DNA from: Pipra filicauda
Lineage: Eukaryota; Chordata; Aves; Passeriformes; Pipridae
DNA: 64,000 bases
Assembly: GCF_003945595.2 (NCBI RefSeq)
Contig: NW_024104415.1
Coordinates: 186,001-250,000, forward strand
Direction of reading: 5' to 3'
The notes under the pieces were generated by a model that ran no database searches, was not told the origin of the DNA, and was given only the letters and a program-made list of their open reading frames with translations. The translations under genes were made by a program, and so were the position numbers. The stretch's first letter is position 1. Every line of letters begins with the position of its first letter. Below are positions 1 through 10,233 of this stretch, piece by piece.

Positions 1-859
1 TGTCAGAACTGATTTTTAATTTAATTTCATTTGACCACAGTAGTAGAACTGTTTTAGATATATAAGATCTAAAAATTACTAATATAGTCAGGAAATCAGA
101 ATAATGTTTCCTGAAATCCTTTCTTCTATTAATATTTGCCTAGAAGCTTCCTAAAAAAATATGATCATATTTTCCAGGGAAAAATACTGCTTGTATCTCA
201 GGTGGGTTCTGCAGAGGCCTAACAAAAGCAAAATATTGATTTTCCTGTTGTAACTGAAATAAATGAAGAGCAATGACAACCTGGATAACCCTCTGCTGGA
301 AATCAAAGAGTTACTGCAATTTCTGGAACAGATTGACTTAGTTATTCTCAGCTTTACTGATTAGGTTGCCAGAGAAAAGATGAGTCTTTGCAATCCTCTT
401 AACCTTGGTGATATCTCGGTAAGGAACCTCCTAATGAAAGTTAAGACACTGTTTTAATAAGGATAATTTACCCAGTGGTAACACTGGAGTTTTAAAGGTG
501 ATTTTTTTGGTCCTGCAGAACTTTGACAGAGCTTTCTCAAGTATCTACAAAGAGCGTCCTGCCTATTACATTCACCTTTATAATAAAAGAACTGGTTTAA
601 TTTAATATTGTAGATAAATTTGCAACTTATCCCATGGCACAGATGCCTGATGGCTTAAACCAGCAAACTAATTTAGACTTGTTTTGCATGGTCAGCCTGT
701 AATTCACAGGTTGGCAATTAGGACAAAGCTCAGAACAGCCTTGGAAGAAGACACATTGGAGGAATCAGTTCTCCAGCTGGATAATGTTGGTAGGTCTGAG
801 TTAGCAAAGTTATTTTATAGGAGAATTGCAGTGATAAAAAATAAAGCTCGTTACACCTC
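1..859. other. No gene seen: AT-rich intron or upstream sequence
   Basis: No exon is recognised. A perfect 18-base palindrome, aaaatatgatcatatttt, lies at 156-173. Confidence 0.6.
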
Positions 860-1359
860 TCAGGGCAAATCTGCCTCCAGCTCTGGTTGCAGCACAGGAA
901 GGACATGGAACTGTTGGAGTGAGTCCAGAGGAGGCACCAAGATGCTCAGAGGGGTGGAGCCCCTCTGCTGCCAGGAAAGGCTGAGAGAATTGGGATTGGT
1001 CAGCCTGGGGAAGAGAAGCTTTGGGGCGACCTAATCGTGGCCTTCCAGTACCTGAAGAGAGCCTGAAGAAAAGATGGAGACAGACTATTTCCAAGGGCCT
1101 AGAGTGACAGAACAAGGAGAATGGCTTCCCACTGCCAGAGGGCAGGGTTAGATGGGATATTGGGAAGGAATTCTTGGCTGTGAGGGTGGTGAGGCCCTGG
1201 CACAGGTTGCCCAGAGGAGCTGTGGCTGCCCCATCCCTGGAAGTGTCCAAGGCCAGGTTGGACGGGGCTTGGAGCAACCTGGGATAGTGGAAGGTGTCCC
1301 TGCCCATGGCAGGGGGTGGAAGGGTCCCTCCCAACCCAGAGCATTCCATGATTCTATGA
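860..1359 (+). repeat. CR1 LINE 3' end (long, sense)
   Basis: This piece contains the order typical of avian CR1 3' ends: CTGCCTCCAGCTCTGG, ACAGGAAGGACATGGA, AGAAGCTTTGGGG, AATGGCTTCCCACTGCCAG, GGATATTGGGAAG, CACAGGTTGCCCAGAG, AAGTGTCCAAGGCCAGG, TCCCTGCCCATGGCAGG, and the terminal CCATGATTCTATGAA. CR1 is a non-LTR retrotransposon; this copy is 5' truncated and has no functional ORF. Open frames on both strands here are frames of the repeat. Confidence 0.95.
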
Positions 1360-1704
1360 AATCCTTATTTTCTGAGTCAGTTTTCCTGGGTTACAAGCAC
1401 TTGTGCTAATAGATGCCCTTGCTTTTGTTTTGCATAGTGCTGTGAATTCTTCTCAGCTTTTTATGAAAATTAGAACAGATTGGGTTTGCTGAGGAGGAGT
1501 GATTTTCTCGGAGCTGCCATAAGCTCTGCAGACCAGTTTAGTTGTTCCTGTTCACAAGAAATGGGGAAAGGTCACTGAAAAAAACCAACTGTTTCTTCAT
1601 GAAATAAGTAGTAAAAAGGGACTGTTTGGGAAATTCTTAGGTATGTGTTTTTGGGAGGCTGTGTCCAAGAAATTGGACAGAATAAGGGTGTTTGAGCAGC
1701 TGGG

Positions 1705-2063
1705 GGGGCTCCTTCTGGAGAAAAGGAGGCTCAAGGGGGATCTTCTCACTCTCTGCAACTCCCTGACAGGAGGGTAGAGCCAGGTGAGGGTTGGGCTCTG
1801 CTCCCAGGGAACAAGGGACAGGATGTCAAGCTGTACCAGGGGAGGTTTAGATAATTCAAAAAACAATTTCACTGCATGAGTGGTCAGGCTTTTGAATAAG
1901 TTGCCCAGGGAGGTGGTGGAGTCACCATCTCTGGAAGCATTCAGGGGACATCTGGATTTGGCCCTTGGGGACGTGGTTCAGGGGTGATTATAGTGGTGCT
2001 GGGTTGATGGTTGGACTGGATGGTCTTGGAGGTCTCTTCAAACCATGATTCTGTAGTTCTGTG
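1705..2063 (+). repeat. CR1 LINE 3' end, divergent subfamily
   Basis: This piece runs from ctccttctggagaaaagg to a terminal ATGATTCTGTAGTTCTGTG. It has a different 3' UTR from the preceding copy (AGTCACCATCTCTGGAAG, TTGATGGTTGGACTGGATGG), the type with 'ttgggacgtggttcagggg'. It is only about 350 bases right of another sense CR1. Confidence 0.9.
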
Positions 2064-2538
2064 GTCACAGAGCTAAACATTTAGGGCTTAATACCAAAAT
2101 TGGTGAAAGGAAAAAAGGTGCAGATAATTCTTCTGTGGCTCAAGATATGTGTGCCTGTGGGGTAAAAAGAAAAGGGTGAAATCCCTAGAACTAGTTTTTC
2201 AGGGGGATGTAACTTCTGCAGAAACATTTGCCTGGGATTTCTTTCAAGTTTTATTTGTTGGATGTGCAGCTTGTGAAGGTGCTACCTGTCTGTCCCTGCT
2301 GTGCCCATGCCACACTGGCTATGACCTCCATTCCTTTTTTGTAGCAAACTGACCACCTGAGCCATCTGAGGGCCAAGAATTGCTCTCATATTTTGTATGT
2401 GCTGGTTTTGTTTAAGGTAAAATACAAACTGTTTGGGTACCAGTTGCTGTTTATACCTCGACTTGCCTTTGACCAAGTGTCAAATCCATTTTTCTTTCAA
2501 GGAACTATATGAAATTTCCAAGCTTTTCCTTCCTTTCT
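2064..2538. other. No feature seen
   Basis: Unique-looking AT-rich sequence between CR1 copies. Short open frames of 64-70 codons on both strands have no recognisable content. Confidence 0.6.
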
Positions 2539-2638
2539 TGTTGCCCAGGGAAGCTGTGGCTGCCCAATCCCATGGCAGGGGGTGGGACTGGATGAGCTTT
2601 AAGGTCCCTTCCAACCAAACCATTCCATGTTTCTGTGT
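2539..2638 (+). repeat. CR1 3' terminal fragment with internal deletion
   Basis: The fragment joins TTGCCCAGGGAAGCTGTGGC directly to CCCATGGCAGGGGGTGGG, skipping about 80 bases present in full copies. It ends CCATTCCATGTTTCTGTG. Confidence 0.85.
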
Positions 2639-4330
2639 TAAGTAGGAGCCCATATATTTTGTCTGGGAGAGCTAAACCTGAGATTGTAATTTTTTTTGAT
2701 GACTGTCACCCTGTCTGAGTATGTGCTTCACCCTGTGAAGTTTTGATGACCTTTAAGAGGAATCCAGTTGTTTGAATCCCAGCTCACAAATTATGTAATT
2801 CTCTGTGTGATCAGATAATCTTCCTCATCCCAGCCCTTCCCTTAGCAAAGCTTCTCTAATCTTTCACCATTCAGGTGTCTGGGTTTATCTCTGATCATCC
2901 TCAGGTTCTGCAGAACCTGTAAGAATCAGCATTTTGTTGGTAGGAAAAAAGTCCTGCCCCAAGAATGTGTGTTGTGGCCCTGGCAGTGAGGAAGAAGCAG
3001 GTGTGGGACTGCAGGAAGTGCTGTGTCATCTGAATTTCACTGGGGTTTGTTTTGTTTTTCACTATCTTTCAATCTTTGTGCCTTGCCTTCTTGAAAAGTG
3101 GGAGGAAATGAATTTAGAGTCTGAAAGGAGACAGATAAACAGCTCTGCTTGCCAAAACCTTCTGTTAATCTGAAGACCCAGCACCACAGGAGCAGCAAAA
3201 TGTAAACCTGGCCATGCCTTGCCTGTGTTTCATGGGAGAGGAGGATCTCTAGGGGTGAGAGGGTCAATCAGCTCCTTGTACCACCCTGTGGCTTTAAACC
3301 TGCCCATGCAGAAGCCCAAATGTGTGGGAAAACAGCGACGTGGTGAAATGTGTGTCTCCCATTCCAAACCATACCAGAACTTGCACATTAAGATGCCTTT
3401 TAGGAATTTCTTTAAATAGTGGATTTCACACTGGATGAGGCTAAATAGCTATTTTTTAACCAGTGTGTAGGAAAAGCAAGCTCTATCCCATGCATCCCTG
3501 TGTCTTTATCCTCACCCCTGTCCACTGCCCATTTTTAACCCTGTTAATTCATACCTTGGCTATCAGGCTTTATCACTCTGGAACTGCTGGAGTATTTACC
3601 AGCAGTTTTGAAACACACAGTCATAGAACACAAAAAACTTGAGGTGGAAGAACTTGGTGTAAAAAGAAATCTCATACCCTGCCTATATTCCAGCAAAATG
3701 GATTAGACCCAAGTGCAACACTGAAAGAATATTTTTCTTTGCAATTTAATAACAAATTCAAAGCTTTGCTGCTTCTCAGCATTCCCTATTACCCACATAT
3801 AACCAGCCACTGGGATACAGTTTATTTTTGGAGGTTTTGGGTGGTGGAGAGCAACTCTGTCATAAAAGATTGCGTGAATTACAAAATGTACAGGAGAAAA
3901 ACAGCTCCGAGTGAGGCTCTCTGGAGTGTTTTTATTTGGTTTATTTTCCCTTGTCCCAGGTGTCAGATCTTTTATATAAAGGCACAAGAAAGAGTGAGTC
4001 AGATTTTAATAGTAACTTAGTCATGACTAAAGGAAGTGTTCAATTTTCTTGGTGGGCTCTTCAGAAGTGCAATCTACAGAACAAAACAAAAGATGACTTG
4101 TAGAATTATTCATATTCTGGTTAAATTTGCTTTGGCAAATCGATAAATATTTATAAAGGGAAGGAAGTTGTGGTATGAGAGGACTCAGGCTTTCACAGAA
4201 ATTATCTGCAAGTCAGTCTGGTCCATCTCTCTATCTCTCATGTCCTGGTGTTGGTTCTAATACTAAAGTTCAGCAAAATTTAGGAGACATTCTTAGACTC
4301 TTATTCTTTCGGATTTGTTTTCCCAGAGAA
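2639..4330. other. No gene seen
   Basis: Apart from the doubtful CR1 tail at about 3606, nothing is recognised. Overlapping 94- and 93-codon frames on opposite strands at 3703-4020 are shadows of each other with no family match. Confidence 0.6.
3606..3700 (-). repeat. Possible old CR1 tail
   Basis: The order tcatagaac...acttgaggtggaagaacttgg resembles the reverse complement of an ancient CR1 3' end. It is too degraded to be sure. Confidence 0.25.
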
Positions 4331-4441
4331 TGTGTGGATGTGGCACTTGAGGACATGGTTTAGTGGTGAACATGGTGGTGGATTGATGGTTGGACTCATT
4401 GGTCTTAAAATCTTTTCCCACCCTAATGAATCTGTGATCCT
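4331..4441 (+). repeat. CR1 3' terminal fragment
   Basis: The fragment has GTGGATGTGGCACTTGAGGA, TGGTTTAGTGGTGAACATGG, TTGATGGTTGGACT and a worn tail AATGAATCTGTGATCC. It is the same subfamily type as the copy at 7774-7998. Confidence 0.85.
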
Positions 4442-4909
4442 AAGAAGTTTTCTTGAATACTTATGAGTGTGTTTTTTCACTTCATTATGTATTTACTGAT
4501 TTATTGATGTTACTTTGTGAACTGACATCTATTCAGGAGGCAAATACAGTGTGAGCTGGTTTGTGTTGGAATCTGTGCTTTATTAAGCACAAATCAGTTG
4601 TGTGCTTCGTTCTGCTGTTGATGTAACTGCCTTTTTTTTTCTTTCTATGAATTTTCTCCACATATTACAGGGGAATATGTATTTATTCATGTCATGTTGT
4701 CTGTGCATACATACCACTGTCATTGTCATCTTTACCTGCACGATATCTGGGACAGTATCATCCGATTCATTTTATAGCAGGGCTTTTTAGTTTCTCCTAG
4801 CTGTTGAAGATTGATAAAATCATTAAACTTATTCTAGAATTTTATTCTGCTGATGTAGCATGACTTTTATGCTGCTAATAGGACAGTGACTCTTGGAGGC
4901 AGAAGGCAA
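4442..4909. other. No feature seen
   Basis: T-rich unique sequence. Confidence 0.6.
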
Positions 4910-5102
4910 ATGTTTCACAATGAGAACAATCAACCGCTGGAATAATTTTCCCAGGGAAGCAATGAATTCCCAACACTGGACACTTTTAAGGTTCAGCTGG
5001 AGAGGGTGCTGGGCCATCTTGTCTAGGCAGTGCTTTTGCCAAAAGAGGTTGGACCAGGTGATCCTTGAGGTCCCATCCAACTTTGCATTCTGTAATTCCA
5101 TG
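4910..5102 (+). repeat. Old CR1 3' end
   Basis: This piece carries the older consensus order: CGCTGGAATAATTTTCCCAG, TCCCAACACTGGACACTTTT, GTGCTGGGCCATCTTGTCTA, TTGGACCAGGTGATCCTTGA, and the tail TTTGCATTCTGTAATTCC. It is more diverged than the copies around it. Confidence 0.75.
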
Positions 5103-5254
5103 CCTTTTCTCACGCCTGTGAGGTCATCTCATTGTACTGTCGATCTAAACCATGGGAGGTTTGCAGAGATGTAACATTGCCATGCTCTGTGCTACCACAT
5201 GTCAGGGTTTTAACAGCCCTTCCACTGCTGCAAGATCTAAACCCACCCCGAGTG

Positions 5255-5743
5255 CTTAGAGAGTGTCCAGAGGAGGGCAGTGGAGATGGGGAAGGGCCTT
5301 GAGCGGAATAACAACAAAGATGGGGAAGGGCTCTGAGGGGAAACTGTGTGAGGAGAGGCTGAGGGCACTTGGTCTGTTCAGCTGGAGGAGACTGAGGGGA
5401 GACCTCATTGCAGTTACAACTTCCTTGGGAGGGGAAGAGGAGGGGCAGGCACTGATCTCTGCTCTGTGGGGACCAGGGACAGGACCCCAGGGAATGGCCT
5501 GGAGTTGTGTCAGGGAAGGTGTAGGTTGGATCTCAGAAGAAGGTTCTTCCCCCAGAGGGTGGTTGGGCACTGAACAGGCTCCCCAGGGCAGTGGTGATGG
5601 CCCCAAGGCTGCCAGAGCTCCAGGAGTGTTTGGATGATCCTCTGGGGCACCTGGTGTGACTCTTGGGGATGTGCAGGGCTGAGTGCTGAACTTGATGATC
5701 CTTGTGGGTCCTTTCCAACTCAGCAAATATGGTATTCTGTGAG
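5255..5743 (+). repeat. CR1 3' end, 'gggaccagggacaggacc' subfamily
   Basis: This piece starts at AGAGAGTGTCCAGAGGAGGG and contains GAGACCTCATTGCAGTTACA, TCTGCTCTGTGGGGACCAGG, GGTTCTTCCCCCAGAGGGTG, GGCACTGAACAGGCTCCCCA and GATGATCCTTGTGGGTC. It ends GGTATTCTGTGAG. Open frames of 124 and 182 codons on opposite strands here lie inside the repeat. Confidence 0.93.
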
Positions 5744-6782
5744 ATGTGTGGAGGCTGTTGTTGGAAGGAGAGGGCTCTGTCAGACCATAAATCTGTTTTT
5801 CCAACTCTGGCTCTGGTGAGTCAGAGATGGATGCTGGGGGGACATAGCCCTGGGGGGAAGTGTTGCAGAGTCCTTGTTACCTGTCCTTTGCTCCCTTTTG
5901 TGGAGGGAAGCTGTTGGAGTGCTTTAGAAGACAAATCCCTCAGCTCTTTTCCTTTGAATCCTCCAGCTCTATGTACTGGCACTGCTGAAATGGCAGTGAG
6001 TTTTGTCTGGCATGGATCTGAGCACTGGGAATGCTTTGGCTGGGATATGTGTGTGTTGGATGGGTGAGCCCTAAGGAAATGAAAACAACTGGAGGTGCCT
6101 GTGCTGCAACCAGAACTGCAGGAAGACAGCTACAGCAGTGTTAGAGCTTTATGTTAGAGTTTCCTTTGAGTTTGTTTTGTTTCCTATGTTTTCTCCCTTT
6201 TTTCCCCTCTGCTTTCAAGGGAATCAGGTTTGTTGTGGCACATGGAAGAGCAGATGAGCAGTTGGCTCCTTGAGACTGTGGTGTCTTCAGACTCAGGGGC
6301 TGTGCCTGAGAATTATAGTGAGCTTTGTCCTGATGCCTTTTTTTAATTTGAAGAGGTAGAGGTGCAAAATAGATGGTGTTTACCCTGAACACAGGCAGAA
6401 TTTGTACCCTTGGTGGCCCAGTTGTGTTGTCCTGGAAGCCAAGCCAAGCTGCCATGTTTGAGTGTTCAGGCTCCTGAGTTCATTGTGGGGTGGGAAGGTT
6501 TTGTGCAACCAGCATTTGCTGTGTAAGATCCTTTAGTACCTGCTGCCAGGGCTTTGAACCTCATAGGAAAAGCAGGTGGTGCAGGTTTCCTGCTTTCCAG
6601 GACCCTGGCTACTGGCAGTGGCAGGGAAGAAGATTAGGTGCCTTATGTTCATGCTATGTCTGCTCCTCATCAGCTGATGGTGGCCAGGGTCTGGCAGCCC
6701 TGTTTTGCAGGAGATCTGAATTGCTTGTTGCTCTCCTGAAATTACACTGCATGGAGAGGTGAATGGAATACAGAAAAAGAGG
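5744..6782. other. No feature seen
   Basis: Moderate GC, no splice-bounded coding frame, no repeat recognised. Confidence 0.6.
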
Positions 6783-6917
6783 GAGGTTGTGGACTCCCCA
6801 TCCCTGGAAGTGTTCAAGGCCAGGCTGGATGGATCTCTGAGTGACCTGGTCTGGTGGGGGCTGGAATGGAATGGGCTTTAAGGTCCCTCCCAGCCCAAAC
6901 CATTCCATGATTCTACA
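6783..6917 (+). repeat. CR1 3' terminal fragment
   Basis: The fragment runs from a CATCCCTGGAAGTGTTCAAG core to the tail CCATTCCATGATTCTAC, with a local variant TCTCTGAGTGACCTGGTCTG in the middle. Confidence 0.9.
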
Positions 6918-7773
6918 AAACCCCTTGATTTCTCAAAGTGAACAGCGTGTTAGAAATCTGACATCACCAAGCCTGAAACTGTTGCACAGCTTTTTGTGGT
7001 GGCTTCAGCAATGATGTTTATGAACAGGGGCCCTTCATCCATCTTCAACCTCAAATAAGAGATTTCCAAGAGGTTTTTCCCCTTCCAAACAGGAGAGAAC
7101 ATAAACCAGCACACAAAAAGTGGCACTCCAGCTCTACCTGTTCTTTGGGGGAAAAAAGGAAAATACAACTCTGTGTTCTCTCTATATAATCTTGAATGCT
7201 GCTTTTTTCTTAGCACTAAACCACAGCAATAAAAAGAAAGGGCCTGGGAACACTCCAAGGGAGGTTATTCCCATGTGCTGCTTTCTCCTGCTGCTTCAGC
7301 TACTCGGCTGAGCTTTATTCCCCTTCTCATTCCTGCTTTGTTCAAGGTGGCTGCAGTGTCACTTCTGCAGAAGGCTGTGATTTAGTGGCTGGAGTGTGTG
7401 TGACAGTGTAATAATAAATAATGTTTGGGAGTTGTCATTGAATTTTAGAATCACATTACAAATGCAAATTTCTTCTGTGAGAGCCACCTTAAGCTGTTCT
7501 TGGAGACCTTTTGTGCTGTACCTCTGAAAAGGGCTCAATTAAAGACATTTTAGAGAAAAACCTGTTAACTTTGGTCCCAGATTACTGGGCTGGTCTCAAG
7601 GCTGGCTTAGATTGCAGAGCCTTAGGAATGCTGGTTGCTCTCAATATGATTTTGCTAAATATTGAATTGGCCTTTCACAGTTACAGAGCTGCACTTGCAG
7701 AACATCTGCTGCCTATGTTTTATGGAAAACCAGACAGACAAGAGGAAACAGCCTCAACTTGCACCAGTGGAAG
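6918..7773. other. No feature seen
   Basis: Unique sequence. A 102-codon reverse frame at 6950-7258 has no recognisable motif. Confidence 0.6.
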
Positions 7774-7998
7774 TTAAGATTAAATATTATGGAAAGTTTT
7801 TTCATGGAAAGGGTTGTAAAGCACTGGAACAGGATGCCCAGGGAAGCCGTGGAGTCACCATTGCTGGACATGTTCAAAACATGTGGATGTGGCACTTGAG
7901 GACATGGTTTAGTGATGAACATGGTGGTGCTGGGTTGAGGGTTGGACTTGATGATCTTAAAGGTCTTTTCCAACCTTAACAATTCCATGATTCTGTGA
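7774..7998 (+). repeat. CR1 3' end
   Basis: The copy has TCATGGAAAGGGTTGTAAAG, GGATGCCCAGGGAAGCCGTG, TGTGGATGTGGCACTTGAGG, GGTTGGACTTGATGATCTTA and the tail AATTCCATGATTCTGTGAAA. It ends about 93 bases upstream of the PDE4B1 start exon. Confidence 0.92.
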
Positions 7999-8091
7999 AA
8001 ATGGGCAGCAAGTTATAAATCAGCTGTGATGGTGATGGTTAGTTTGTCATCAAAGCCAGTTTGTTATTCAGAAATATGTTTTTTCTTTCAG

Positions 8092-8161
8092 ATTGCCCAT
8101 CTGAAGAAATTGGATTTAACAACACGAGCTTTTTATAACGAGGTGCACTTCAATCTTGATA
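8092..8161 (+). other. PDE4B: 5'UTR part of the PDE4B1 start exon
   Basis: The exon opens after a pyrimidine-rich acceptor (ttttttctttcag, G at 8091). These 70 bases contain no ATG before the one at 8162. An in-frame TAA at 8117-8119 lies 15 codons upstream of that ATG, so the coding region cannot extend further left. The acceptor implies at least one more upstream non-coding PDE4B1 exon, which I do not see in 1-8091; it and its promoter are probably outside the window. Acceptor quality and position are read directly; the isoform assignment comes from the adjoining coding part. Confidence 0.8.
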
Positions 8162-8203
8162 ATGAAGAAAAGCAGAAGTGTCATGACAGTAACTGCAGAT
8201 GAG
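8162..8203 (+). CDS. PDE4B: PDE4B isoform 1, first coding exon (residues 1-14)
   Basis: This exon encodes the extreme N terminus of the long isoform PDE4B1, an enzyme that hydrolyses cAMP to 5'-AMP. The 14 codons read MKKSRSVMTVTADE; human PDE4B1 begins MKKSRSVMTVMADDN. The exon ends in phase 0 at a strong donor (gag/gtgagt, donor from 8204). Joining it to 9998 gives ...ADE-NSLDYLEC..., which lines up with human ...ADD-NVKDYFEC.... The start is fixed by the family match, by an A at -3, and by an in-frame stop upstream. The isoform-specific N terminus is used for targeting and partner binding; regulatory and catalytic domains are encoded downstream of the window. It is too short for ordinary ORF finding and was found by homology. 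Confidence 0.93.
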
Positions 8204-9156
8204 GTGAGTTTCTTCTGAAGATATGTTTTATTTTCCCCAGTACTTCATGAAAACGATAAAAAAGCTGTTTTTGTCTTATTTCAGAAATATGAGCTGATTC
8301 TGCTTTGAGTGCTCTTTGATAATCCTGGAAGATTATTATTTAATAAGCAGAAAATAAGCATAGCATATTTAAAAATGAACAAACCAACCCCCATGACAGG
8401 TTTAGAGGAGTCTTACATACCATATACTCTGTCTTTGGTCAGTGTAGTGTGGGCAGCCAGCTGGGAATGTTGGTGTGACTTACGGAATATCTGTTCTGGA
8501 TCCCACCTTTACTCGTATGCTGCACTTACATGCTTATGAGTGTTCCACTGTCTCTCCCCACTGCAGTTGCTGAACACTTAATGTGATGATAAATGTGTTA
8601 TTCCATCTCTACGCTTTCTAATCATCATGGTAATCCCCTATTAATTAAACTCCAGTTCCCATTCTCTGGAGAAATGTATCACTTTGTAATGATGGCCTGA
8701 TAAACAGTCTTAATTGGCCTGTTTGTCACAGCTGAGGCTCTCAAAAAACAGGAAATCAGGTGGAATGTAAAGGAAAACACAGTGGATGAGCCAAACCTAA
8801 GAGTTAGAGTAACCTGTAGCACTCCTCCAGTAAATAAGTGTTTATTTTGCACTCTTAGAGCACGTGTTGCACTGCTCATAGTCAGTTTGCCTGAGCATGA
8901 GGCTGAGTTTGCTCAGTCCTCACTGACTTTAATGAAAACAGGCATCTGAAATCTAATGGGAAGCTGAAAAACTCTTCTGGACACTTCTTGAATAATAACA
9001 AATAATTAAGTAGTCCTATGAAGACTATTAATAAGGGCAGGTTGAGTCAGATCCTCATACAGAAGGCAAGGCTTTCCTTTCTGGAATTCCTAAGAGTGTT
9101 TTTGACCTGATTTTGTGCAGTGGAAGAACCTGTGAGGCAACAGAGGCCTTTGCAGT

Positions 9157-9222
9157 TCATAGAACCACAGAATCATTTAGGTTGGAAAAGACTGCCAAGA
9201 TCAAATCCAACAAGCTGTTCCT
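9157..9222 (-). repeat. CR1 3' tail, reverse
   Basis: The + strand reads tcatagaaccacagaatcat then ttaggttggaaaagac, the reverse complement of a CR1 terminus. It lies inside the PDE4B1 intron. Confidence 0.85.
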
Positions 9223-9410
9223 GGAAAATTAAACCTCACTCATTTTCTCTGTAGTCCCCCAGTGCTGGCTGGAAGAGCACAGTTTATGGGGGAAATGAAC
9301 CAAGGGATTTGGGGAGATGGTAAAGTGGGTTTGGAAAGGTCTGTGGAGGGTGGAAAGAGCAGGGTGGAGATCAAAATTCAGAGGGAGGTAGAAAAAGAAG
9401 ATAAATGTGG

Positions 9411-9465
9411 CCATAAATATATAAATATATGTATATATATATATATATACACATACATATACACC
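9411..9465. repeat. AT-dinucleotide microsatellite
   Basis: The segment is an imperfect (TA)n tract with an 18-base pure core (gtatatatatatatatat) and (CA)/(TA) interruptions. It is probably length-polymorphic. Confidence 0.9.
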
Positions 9466-9997
9466 GATCAAAATAACCCTCCAGCTTCTATTGATAGCTC
9501 ATCACATGGAATACAGAAATAGCCTCGTTTATATTGGACAGCTATATTTGAGTAGCTAAATTCTCTGGGTGAGACCAAAACTGACAACCAGCCCTCCTGC
9601 AGCTCTGTTCTGCTGCAACTTCTGGCTGCGTTTGACAGCTAGTTCTGTGATCACGGGGATGCTTTTAAATAAAAACCTGTAGAAACTAGAAGAGGAAAAA
9701 CTGCTTCAGTTGATCAAAACCTTTTTTGGAGACTATTTCTACCAGCAATGTCAGACATAGGGCAGAGTGCTTTTCTCTGAAGGGGAAGTGCTTAATTACA
9801 TTAGAATGAAATGTTGAATTTAGTTGAGACAAGTTCTGAATGAATTTTCAAGTGCACTCACAACTTGATAAAATAACACAGGGCTCTCAGACTCTGCCAA
9901 GCCTTCAGAAGAACAATTGGAGAAAAATTGCATGTGTTTTATCTTCATGGAGGAAAACATTTATTTGCAGAACTTCAATGACTTCTTGTCTCTACAG

Positions 9998-10233
9998 AAC
10001 TCTCTGGATTACCTGGAGTGTGGGCTGAGTAAGTCCTACAGCACTTCCACCCACGCTCTGGGCATTGACCTGTGGAGAGGGAGAAGATGCTGCTCTGGTA
10101 ATTTGCAGTTACCACCATTGTCCCAGAGACAGACAGAGAAGGCCAGGACACCTGACAGAGACATTGTCTGTAGACCGACAACTCTGCCTCTGCTGACACC
10201 TCCAAGTATTGCAATCACCACTTATCAAGACTG
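9998..10233 (+). CDS. PDE4B: PDE4B isoform 1, second coding exon (residues 15-92 plus split Cys)
   Basis: This exon encodes the rest of the PDE4B1-specific N-terminal region. The frame from 9998 gives 78 codons plus two bases and contains the nearly invariant block GIDLWRGRRCCSGNLQLPPL, followed by SQRQTEKARTP, RPTTLPL and PSIAITT. The acceptor is acttcttgtctctacag/aac and the donor is gactg/gtaagt (10234). The last two bases TG are the start of a Cys codon that the common PDE4B exon should complete as CFDVENG. With the previous exon the unique region is 92 residues, against 93 in human by my recall. The tail differs (ITTYQD against human ITTVSQE). An in-frame alternative acceptor exists 27 bases upstream. 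Known roles of this region are isoform-specific localisation and partner binding; none of that can be seen in the DNA. Confidence 0.95.

Larger units (their letters stand above)
8204..9997 (+). other. PDE4B: PDE4B1 intron between coding exons 1 and 2
   Basis: This is a GT-AG intron of 1794 nt, phase 0. It holds one short reverse CR1 tail at about 9157-9222 and an AT dinucleotide tract at about 9411-9465. The rest is unremarkable AT-rich sequence. The branch point is not assigned. Confidence 0.85.

Noticed and set aside
810..1349. 179-codon reverse open frame
   Set aside because: It lies within a sense CR1 3' end. The same frame recurs with variations in other CR1 copies (for example near 23663 and 48546), so it is a repeat frame and not a gene.
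5256..5804. 182-codon reverse open frame
   Set aside because: It is the antisense frame of a CR1 copy. Near-identical peptides occur at 11592, 18684 and 44193 in other copies.
9411..9465. Replication origin or TATA promoter in the AT tract
   Set aside because: It is a simple dinucleotide microsatellite with no supporting context.
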